Source: Pempheris klunzingeri
Lineage: Eukaryota > Chordata > Actinopteri > Acropomatiformes > Pempheridae
Reading direction: 5' to 3'
Assembly: GCF_042242105.1 (NCBI RefSeq)
Contig: NC_092017.1
Location: 20,749,432 to 20,813,431, forward strand
Length of the DNA: 64,000 bases
Shown here piece after piece: positions 24,644 to 64,000 of this stretch. The notes under the pieces were generated by a model. That model did no database searches. It was not told where the DNA came from and saw nothing but the letters and a program-made list of their open reading frames with translations. How positions within the stretch are numbered: position 1 is the stretch's first letter; every line of letters starts with the position of its first letter. Both the position numbers and the translations under genes were made by a program.

Positions 24644-24671
24644 GGGACGGGGGGGGACGGGGGGGGGGGGG
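24644..24671. repeat. Poly-G run in the csnk1g2 3' UTR region
   Basis: Runs of G broken only by single AC pairs on the plus strand. The transcript carries the C-rich complement. The plus strand could fold into a G-quadruplex. Confidence 0.85.
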
Positions 24672-24744
24672 ATGTCTGTGTAGTTGCTTCCATTTAAAAC
24701 TTGACAGTGACCACAATGTTTCAAGTTCTCTCCGTTCTCTTCGT

Positions 24745-56219
<31,475 letters not shown>

Positions 56220-56799
56220 AAGCTTGTGATACCCTGGCCTCTCCACGGTTATTCTCCAGCCATGCAAACCATAGAAACTCCAATAACAACAGTAGAGGAG
56301 GCTTTAGGGAGGGGGACAAATCTCACAGGACAGAGGAAAGGTGGTGCTGTTAAAATGTGCAATGGTTCAGAAGACACTTAAATGAGCTGGATCTACAGCT
56401 GAGGTGCTTTGTGTGTCTATCAGGCAGCTCTTTTGCTGTGTGTTTCCCTTTTTTCTTCGTGCTCCTGGTTTAACAGAGGGGCTCCTTTCTTGTGTGTTTC
56501 CCCAGGTCCAGTCTCAGAGTAGCATGTTCCTGCCTGAGGACTAGGCAGGTTGTGCTAGGATGTGCCCACAGACACACATACAATACCAAGTCATAAAAGA
56601 GCACTCCGAAACCCAGCTATTGCATCCACAAGGCCACTTGGGAACATCTCCTGGAGTGCCTCATTCCTTCTGGTCAGCCTTCAGTGACACAGTGGACTAT
56701 CTCCATGTTGCAGGGCCACAGCAGACGATGCAACCCGGAGTCAGTGGAACCGGCGCTGTAAAAGACAGGTAACAGATGGGTTTGATGCCGGCTGTTTAT
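56220..56799 (-). other. csnk1g2: csnk1g2 5' UTR in the first coding exon
   Basis: A strong acceptor (pyrimidine tract then TTTTGCAG, CAG at 56800-56802) lies 580 bases upstream of the start codon with no good donor between, so this exon probably carries a long leader. An in-frame ATG at 56265-56267 would add 16 residues; conservation favours the inner start. Confidence 0.55.
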
Positions 56800-59700
56800 C
56801 TGCAAAAGTAAAGACAGACAGAAATCAGACAGTCTGTTTTCTGTACAGCCTGTAACAACAACAACACAGATCATCTGTCACAAATAAACTCAGTCATTAA
56901 TTATTACCAGAAAATCTTTTGGGAGATTAAGTAATGGCTGTTTAAAGATTTAAAAACTGAAGAAAACACACGCTCACTTTGTTTACTAACTGCAGATGAG
57001 ATACCCTCTCCAGTAGCTGAAATGTAATGTCAAACACAATATACACATGATCTATAAAACATTCAATACTAAGTAAACTATTGGAAAATTTAAATTATTA
57101 ATCATTTGTTCTCTTAACACTTCATGGCCACAACGAAATTAAGATTTTCAAAAAAAAAAACAACTTAAAACCTCTTACTTGAAGATCAAATTATGTTTAC
57201 TGTGGCTGTTTCTTACTACAGCTGAAATAAGATCCTGCTCCAAACCAACACAAGGCAAATTCAATAAAGCAATCAATATGAGCGGAAATATTTCACAGTG
57301 GACCTCAGACATGAGAAAAAAGATCTCTTTTCCAATTAAACCTATTTTTGAAAGCCCAAAATGCAGTGTCTTGACAGAGATTGATCACAAAGGTGTATTC
57401 TGATAAACAAGACTAATGTATCTAATGTTCTCGAACACTGTTGAGCTAATTTTTAGACTCAGTCCTAAACAGTTTTTACAGATGTGTAGATCCTCTGATA
57501 CATAGATGATAAGAACAGTGAAAAATGATCCTAACACAGTGTGCAGCTTTTCGCAACCAATCACATGCAGACGTCTCCGTCCAGGGTAGCTCTTCTAACT
57601 CCCCTATGTCCATGATCTAAGATGTTGGTGGTGCTCAAGAGAGCAGGTAATGCAGGCACTAGCGATGGGCATCTACTCTTTCCTATGGAAAGGCACTTAC
57701 ACGGATCAATGACTGCTGTAATGCCTCATCTCATAACATTTGCATCATTGGGAAGCATATTATGGGAGGGATTTGGATACAGTCTAGTCTACAACTAGCT
57801 CAACTGACAAAGAACTAATACAGCTATCACTGGACTCAAATACAGTATTATCAGACAATAGTATGGGGACAATGAGTCAGACTAGTTTTCTCTGCAATAT
57901 TCATTAAAATCATTCACACATCACATTTTTGTGATTGTAATCTGCTCTACAAAACATTTATTACACAGACAATTGCAGAGGTGACATTTTAGAGGAGGCA
58001 ACGCTATGTTAAAATTACACTAGCTACTGATGCCTGAAACGATTTGAAGTGCATGTGTGAGTAAATAAATAATGACACAGCCCATAGAAAATCCACTGAA
58101 AAGCTTGTAGTATTCTTTCACTACTGCAGACAGTAAGCCTCAGAAAAAGACCAGGTAGTCAAACATTACACCATCATGTCTTCCTTGTAACATGATGCAT
58201 GGCAATTCTTACTGTTGAGAAATGAGACTAGCCTACATGGTCACAAGGATTGAAGTATGATCAACTAAATATATTAAAGATATTGTCAAATGATCACAAC
58301 TACAACAATCAAACTATGACAAGTACTTCATCTGTCAAGGTGACCCCAAAAAATACCAGTCCTGCCATTTCAAACAAATAAATATGTTAACATTTGAATA
58401 CGGGATGGGTAGAGATGGAGATGACCCCGGAAAACAACAAAAATAATCACTTACTGACGCAGCTAACTGTTTGGCAATCTTGGCCCATATGTCTAGACTA
58501 GCTCATTTCAGGAAGTTGTGTATTGTTTTTCAAATCAGCTGTTTGTATGGTTACTAAGTTATTTAAAACATAACACTAGTGAGTGAATAGTCGTGTGTTC
58601 CAGGTTTTCGAGAATCACTTTCTAAAACAGACACAATAAAAACCTATAAATTATATCTCAAAACCAAACGAAATCTTGTGGCAGATTGAGGCTCTTAACG
58701 TTGCTCTCAATACAGTTAGCAAGTTATAACACGACGCAGCACGATTTCGAACATTATAATTGTGTCTAACTACCATCAGAGAACCTTGAATTGACAATAA
58801 ACACTAATACCTTGACTGGATTGAAACGCTTCCCTTGCCGGGGTGCAAAATATCTGCTTTTTGGAGCTCATGTTAATGCTAGCTAACGGCTAACTAGCTA
58901 CCGAATAGTGCTTGGCAGCTGTCATTTAGCTAACGTTAGTTTACAACGTCCCTGCTATCTCACATTGGTAGTACATAGTTTGTTTTATAATAATAGAAAA
59001 TAAAGTGTAAGCAATATAAGCAAACCTCGTCGATAAGTGTCTCCAGAAAAGCTGAGGCTACCACCAGACTAGTTAGCTAGTTCGGCGGACAAGGCCAGAT
59101 ACTCTCAGGCTATCTTGGCGTTAGTTAGCAAGCTCAAGTTAGCTTGATATCGCTTAATCGTAGCCAATTTGTTTCAAGAGAGCCGCTTTCTTGCGCTACA
59201 AAAACACAGAAATAGCGGTAAATTCACGCAGAGAAAACGTTTAGATTCACTCGTGTTAAGCAGCTAGCAGTTACTGAGCTAACCTAGCTAGCACCTACCA
59301 AAAAACACCGTTCCTCTTGGCCCAACGCCTGATTAAAAAAAAACAGCTAACGATGTAATGTTGGCTAATCTGTTAACAACACAAGACAGCTAACTGTTAG
59401 TTAGCTAACTGGCGCAAACTGAACAAGTCGAAGCAGAGCAGAGCATAAAATATTCATTGATTCACATTTCCTATGCTACGTTAACCTGGTTGGTTAGCTA
59501 GTAAATGCTTAATAACTAAGAAATAACAAGCGACGTTGTAACTAGTTAATGCCATCGACTCGGAGTATAACGTTATGGTGATAATGGGGATCGTTGTTTC
59601 ACCTGAGAGGATCGTTTTTGAGTTCAGTCTCCAGCTACAGCCATTAACCGGACCACTGCTGGGCAACTCCTTAATCCCAAACAGCCGACTGCACACTAAC

Positions 59701-59842
59701 GGCAGCCGGGGATCTCTTACCGCTTAGCTCACTAGCTAGCCATTTAGCAAGCTAGCACACGAAACATTAGCAGGGACGTGAATGTGCGGCGAGACGGCGT
59801 CTTTAAAAAAAAAAACAACACTCACGAAGGAAAGCGTGTTAC
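56800..59842 (-). other. csnk1g2 first intron (non-coding leader to coding leader)
   Basis: AT-rich apart from the word cluster at its right end. No exon or mobile element recognised. Confidence 0.5.
58870..59760. repeat. Cluster of GCTAAC/TAGCTA words at the csnk1g2 5' end
   Basis: Words such as gctagctaacg, tagctaacgttagt, agttagctagtt, gctaacctagctagc, agctaactgttagttagctaac and cactagctagccatttagc recur across about 900 bases, in both orientations, next to the probable promoter. They are not a regular tandem array. Confidence 0.7.
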
Positions 59843-59950
59843 CTTTAAATCTTAGCTATCGAAACGCAGTTGAGGTCATGGCTCTTCCTTCGTGGGTCTC
59901 TTTCTCATTTAGTTTCTCTTTCTTTGCCCTCAAGTTGCTATGATTTCGCT
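59843..59950 (-). other. csnk1g2: Probable non-coding first exon of csnk1g2
   Basis: Minus-strand donor AAAG then GTAACACG, with the last exon base at 59843, in a CpG-richer zone about 3 kb upstream of the coding leader exon. The right edge is approximate. Evidence is positional only. Confidence 0.4.
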
Positions 59951-60100
59951 GTGGTCTCTTTAAGCCTCCCTCGGCTACCGATACCCGGGCACAGCGTCAC
60001 GGTGGCTCACAGCACTGCGCTACGCTGAAAAACTGACGTAACTCGTTTCTGGAAAACCGGAGAACGTCCGCAGGCGTGCGTAGCTCACGGAGCGGCTGCT
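59951..60100 (-). promoter_or_regulatory. Probable csnk1g2 promoter
   Basis: A CpG-containing stretch (gcgtcacgg, ctacgctg, acgtccgcaggcgtgcg) stands out from AT-rich flanks and lies just upstream of the proposed first exon. No TATA box at a convincing distance was seen. Confidence 0.4.
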
Positions 60101-60483
60101 CTAAACTCTTAATAGCAAACGATGGTGTGAAGACATTTAAACATCCACAGCCTGATAAACACATGTGCAACACAATCCTGCTCTTTAGTTTACTAATTTA
60201 GCACAAATTAAGGGATTTATTGTCGTGAAAATGATCGCGTTAAACATGACAGTTCATGGCACAGGTGTGTTCAAAATGAAATATTTTGAGTCAATATATA
60301 GTTCTGTCATTTTCACCTTAAACCAAAAGCTGACAGTTTTTCCCACTTTGTCATATTTTGACAGATTAAATTATATAAAACACAAGGTGTGAATACTGTA
60401 AATGACTCACAGCTGAAATCCTATATCACAGTAACAACAATGATGAAACCAAAAATAAGGAGCTGAGATAAATGACAGATAAT

Positions 60484-60770
60484 TAACCTGCAACAATTTT
60501 GATAGTTGCTTAAGTTACATTTTAAGCAAAAATACCAATAAATCACTCATTACAGCTTTTAAAATGTGAACATTAGCTGGTTTTATGGTAGTAAACTGAA
60601 TACCTTTTGGGTTTTTGACTGTTGGGAAGACAAAACATGTAAGTTGAATATGTTAACTTGGGCGCGAGGGAATTTTGATGGGTATTATTGCACTATTCAC
60701 TATTGTTTGACCAATAAAACGAGTGACAGACCAATTGATAGTGAAAATAATCATTAGTTGCAACCATAAC
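60484..60770 (+). mobile_element. hAT-like MITE copy
   Basis: Right end reads gaaaataatcattagttgcaacca, matching the family terminal repeat, and the interior has gtaaactgaataccttttggg. The left terminal repeat is worn. Confidence 0.55.
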
Positions 60771-61270
60771 CTGATTCACATCCCAGGTATTAACACTGGA
60801 GATAAACTGTGACCGTACAGCATGTCTCTGATTCAGGAGCTGAAAATATCTCCCTGTTTTCTTCATAGACATGCTGCATGATTCATGTGCTTTTTATAAA
60901 AATCATTTTTTTTACTGCCACCTGTTTGTCTCCTTACATCTTAAGAATGGTATCCCCAAAACACCAAATTAATGCAAAATTTGACAACCTATATGATAGA
61001 TATTTTCTATTATTAATGTATATATGCAATAATCAAGCTATCATCACACAATAGGATTGCAATACAACTGTCAATAGATGATAAAATCCCATAGTTTTCA
61101 ATAGTTCTGGAAAGACTGCAAATGATATGTCTTATTCCCATTTTTTTTGCAGTGTTGTAAATGTGCTCCAAAATATATTTTATTGTGTGAAACCTGTCCT
61201 ACTGGCAGCACAACTACATCTCACAAAAAAAACCTAAAGAAAAAAAACAGACAATTAATTTACAAATAAT

Positions 61271-61276
61271 TTTATT
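61271..61276 (-). terminator. Candidate polyadenylation signal of the homeobox gene
   Basis: AATAAA on the minus strand about 490 bases past the homeobox gene stop codon. Confidence 0.35.
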
Positions 61277-61766
61277 TCACATTTTTGTGTTGCAGTGCCT
61301 AGTTACAATAAGGAACCTCTTTCATATGCTTTTATCATTATTACTGTGCAGCTACTTGGCAGCGTAGCCAGCTAAATAACGCTGAAGAAGACGACATCTC
61401 ATAATGTCATATATCTCATAATGTGGTGTTTGCCTCCTTCAAGCAAACTCACAACACTTTCAAACTAAAACCAGCCTGTGGAGGTTAATTAAAGCAGATC
61501 CAAGTTAGACTCGGCCCACTAAAAATACCCTCTAAAAGTGTTTAACTGTACAGCTTCACGTCTCCTCAGACAGAGCGGCATTCAATAAGACTCACTACAT
61601 AAAAATTCACATTCTGTGCACAGTCTGCTGTCAGGTTCACAGGAACATGGCAGTAAGTGCTTCTCCACCTTGTTACCCTGTATTTTCCCACACAGGGTTG
61701 TTTCAGGTGTACCACAGGAGTCCACAAGGAGCTCAGGTCTCGAGCTGTGGGTGTACAGGTCTACAG

Positions 61767-62724
61767 TTACAGCCCCAGGTGAGGGTGAGGCACAGCTTTA
61801 CCAGAACAAGCAGTCTGAAGGGAGAGGCTACAGTTTTTAGTAACTGACGATGGAGGAACCCCGAGGCCGGAGCTGTGCTGCTGTATGATGGGCCAGAACA
61901 CCGGGGGCAGGGCGAGCTCAGACGACAGCACTCCCACAACGGGCTGGTGAGGGGGGTAGCTGTAACGCTCCCCTTGGACGAAGGGGAAAAGCGGCGGAGA
62001 GTGAAGCCGGAGGTGGCACCAGGAAATGTCGGAGTCTGAAGAGGCGAGAGGTGGGCAAACATCCCCAGTTTTATCCACATGATGACGGGGAACGGTGCTG
62101 TCAGTGTGTGACGTGGTGACCTCCTGTTTGTCTTCCGTCCTGACCTCCTCCTGTCCCACCTTGCTGTGATGAGGTGCCTCCTCCAGGTTGTGGTCTCTGG
62201 AGAGCGGGGAGCACCTCTGACCTTTCCGAAACTTCGCCCTCCTGTTCTTGAACCACACCTGGATGAGAGAACACAAACAGCTAAGGTAAATGTATTTATA
62301 TCACATAATTCATACACAAGGCAAGGGTGCTTTACAAACATTTAAACTTTAAGAAGAGCTGGAAACAAAGTAAATCCAAATTCACATGAATTAAAGTCAC
62401 ATGTCTGAGAATTTATAGTGATATCAAAAGGTGAATGCAGCAGGGTTTTATTCACGCTCTCCAGCTATGTGTTCCCAGCTATAAACATGCAGTGTTGGCT
62501 TCAGCAGGTCTCCAGTCAGGTGCTCCTGGGCGGATGTGGCGCTCTCACCTGAATGCGAGCCTCAGGCAGGTTGATGCAGACAGCCAGCCTCTCTCTCATG
62601 CCGACGTCTGGGTACTGCGTCTGCTGGAAGGCTTTCTCCAGAGCCTGCAGCTGCGACACTGTGAACGCCGTGCGGCTGCGGCGCTGCTTCTGCTGGTTGC
62701 CATACCGAGCCTCCAGAATGAGCT
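61767..62724 (-). CDS. Dmbx-like paired-class homeobox transcription factor (last two exons)
   Basis: Exons 62724-62549 (entry phase 1) and 62258-61767 (stop TAA). The homeodomain runs from about 62686 to 62549, then 62258 to about 62217. Phe8, Leu16, Phe20, Trp48, Phe49, Asn51 and Arg53 are in place, and residue 50 is lysine ([12 protein letters not shown]), the Otx/Gsc/Pitx/Dmbx type that prefers TAATCC sites. The intron between homeodomain residues 46 and 47 is the classic paired-class position. ILEARYG just before the homeodomain and YPDVxMRERLAxCxNLPEAR inside it resemble DMBX1 most among families I know. The 149-residue tail is Ser/Pro-rich, with SPPLFPFV and [15 protein letters not shown], and shows no OAR motif, which DMBX1 has at its end. 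So it is a divergent Dmbx relative or a related K50 family. The first exon(s) should lie right of 62724, probably beyond 64000. Confidence 0.88.
62259..62548 (-). other. Intron inside the homeodomain
   Basis: 290-bp GT-AG intron (donor CAG/GTGAGAGC, acceptor CATCCAG/GTGTGG) between homeodomain residues 46 and 47, in phase 0. Confidence 0.9.
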
Positions 62725-63019
62725 CTGGCAGGAGGGAGAGAAACCAAATGTTGTCACCAAAATATACTCAGCAGTGAGTCAGCAGCCTGTTCTCTCCAAG
62801 TTACTGCAATGAGGAGTGTGACAGGAAGGTAAACTCATCTTTTCTGTGCTATCAGGGACGCAGTAGAGCTTTGACCTACCTAGACTCAAGTTTTTACTGA
62901 TTCTAGACTTTTATTTGCTGAAAACACGTTACCTATTTTCTGACGCTGACATAATTTATATATGCATTGTGTATTTTTAAATTCATAGTTGGCTTTGCAT
63001 TTGTGGAAGTTGCATCAGA

Positions 63020-63268
63020 TAGGGCTGCAGCTAAAGATTATTTTCACTGGTGATGATCTGATGATTATTTTCTCAATGAATTGATTAGTTGTTTGGTCAA
63101 TGAAATGTCAGAAAATGGTAAAAAAAAAAATAAAAAATGAACATTAGTGTTTCCCAAAGCTTTACTGTCACAGAGGAGTAAAGAAACCAGAAAATATTCA
63201 CATTTAAGAAGCTGGAATCAGAGAATTTTTAGATGGCGATTAATTTAATAGTTATCTTTGCAGCTCTA
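63020..63268 (-). mobile_element. hAT-like MITE copy, reverse orientation
   Basis: Both ends are present: TAGGGCTGCAGCTAAAG on the left and TTTGCAGCTCTA on the right. The interior reads as the complement of the other copies (tttaagaagctggaatcaga). The flanks GCATCAGA and GTTTCAGA agree at 6 of 8 positions. Confidence 0.7.
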
Positions 63269-63789
63269 GTTTCAGATAGATGGTAGATGTGAACCATTAA
63301 ATGTGATTAATGTGTAAGGAGCACTAAAATGGAGCATGGATGAGATAAAGCTCTTTTTAACTAATTTATACACTGCTGGGGAAGTAAACACACTAAAAAA
63401 GCACATCTGTATGTATAAAATCTTTATTTACAAAGTGACCAATGGTGGAATATGTACATTTTTTACTTGTTAATAGCAGCAATGGCACCATGTAAAAATA
63501 CTCTGTAGCCATCATCAAGCCAAGTTTTTGCTTAATTAAAATTACAAAAGTATCATCAAAATATATTTCAAGTACAAAAAGCAAAAGTCATTATGCAGGA
63601 TGGGCCACATCAGAACAATGAGTTGTATTCTGTTAAAGGACTATAATTATTAATGTGCTGTGTGGACGTCACGAACATGTTGCGACTGGTAAAGGTGGAG
63701 CTAATTTGAATGTTTTTGTAACTTGTGAGTGAGTCTTATATGTATGTACGTGTATTTGTTGATTTCAGTTTGGATTACTGGTCAGAATC

Positions 63790-63955
63790 TGCAAAGTAAC
63801 TAAAAACTTATGTTATTAAATAAATGTAGTTAAGTAAAAATGACAATATTTGCCTCTGAAACGAAGTGTTGAAGTATAAAGTACCGCATACTAGAAATAC
63901 TGAAGTAACGTATCTTGAAATTGTATGTAAGTAAAGTACTTTCCACCACTTTATA
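63790..63955 (+). mobile_element. Fragment of a DNA-element repeat
   Basis: Right end taagtaaagtactttccaccactt is the same type of terminus as the element in mfsd12 intron 1 (20285-21026). Only the end part is recognisable. Confidence 0.4.
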
Positions 63956-64000
63956 TGACAAAAGGGTTTTCTGACACAAGAACCCACAAAACAAATCTGT

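Larger units (their letters stand above)
21372..24744. other. Spacer between csnk1g2 and mfsd12
   Basis: Contains the mfsd12 upstream region at the left (CpG-rich words near 21540-21700 and a CACGTG E-box at 22415-22420), one intact hAT-like MITE, CA-rich tracts at 23331-23372 and 23524-23578, and the csnk1g2 3' UTR at the right. No other gene seen. Confidence 0.6.
60101..61766. other. Intergenic DNA between the homeobox gene and csnk1g2
   Basis: AT-rich; holds the 60484-60770 MITE and probably the homeobox gene's 3' UTR at its right end. No other gene seen. Confidence 0.6.
62725..64000. other. Upstream intron or flank of the homeobox gene
   Basis: Contains one hAT-like MITE (63020-63268) and, near the window edge, a fragment of the same repeat as in mfsd12 intron 1. 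I looked for a minus-strand exon with a start codon and a phase-1 donor and saw none that I could support. Confidence 0.5.

Noticed and set aside
62435..62812. Plus-strand frame of 125 codons over the homeobox exon
   Set aside because: Antisense shadow of the homeodomain exon, which has correct splice sites and homology on the minus strand.

Overview
This is eukaryotic nuclear DNA from a ray-finned fish, probably a spiny-rayed teleost. The evidence is GT-AG introns, vertebrate gene families with fish-type divergence, fish L2-type LINE tails, a tRNA-derived SINE, many short hAT-type elements and abundant CA/GATA microsatellites. There are no operons, CRISPR arrays or ribosomal RNA genes. All four recognisable genes lie on the minus strand. 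Read from the right end they are: a Dmbx-like paired-class homeobox gene (5' end outside the window), csnk1g2, mfsd12 and ocln (3' end not found).

Region by region. 1-4887 holds no confirmed exon. It has a duplicated segment with a short membrane-protein-like reading frame (about 957-1670) and a truncated L2 LINE (about 3520-4256). 4888-12190 is occludin: a GC-rich promoter and non-coding exon near 12 kb, then three coding exons for the four-helix MARVEL region. 12350-14397 is intergenic, with a GATA array and the mfsd12 3' UTR. 14398-21371 is a complete nine-exon mfsd12 gene (476 codons plus stop). 21372-24744 is the spacer plus the csnk1g2 3' UTR. 24745-59950 is csnk1g2: eleven coding exons encoding 449 residues, a long 5' UTR in the first coding exon, a likely non-coding first exon near 59.9 kb, and introns full of repeats. 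59950-61766 is intergenic. 61767-62724 carries the last two exons of the homeobox gene, and the rest to 64000 is intron or upstream DNA.

The four genes do not form a pathway. They encode a tight-junction protein, a lysosomal/melanosomal cysteine importer linked to pigmentation, a membrane-anchored CK1-gamma kinase of Wnt signalling, and a transcription factor. The shared orientation and the human positions of MFSD12 and CSNK1G2 (both 19p13.3) point to conserved synteny. Occludin (human 5q13) beside them suggests a paralogue kept from an old genome duplication.

I found no new defence or mobile system. The items most worth a second look are the divergent homeobox gene without a visible OAR motif, a CSNK1G3-like optional exon in csnk1g2 next to a very long polypyrimidine tract, a (Gly-Met) hexamer array in the occludin first extracellular loop, a hAT MITE family with at least eleven copies, and the duplicated ITIM/transmembrane-like exon relics near the left edge. 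Exon borders were placed by eye from splice sites, reading phase and remembered human proteins; no alignment was run.
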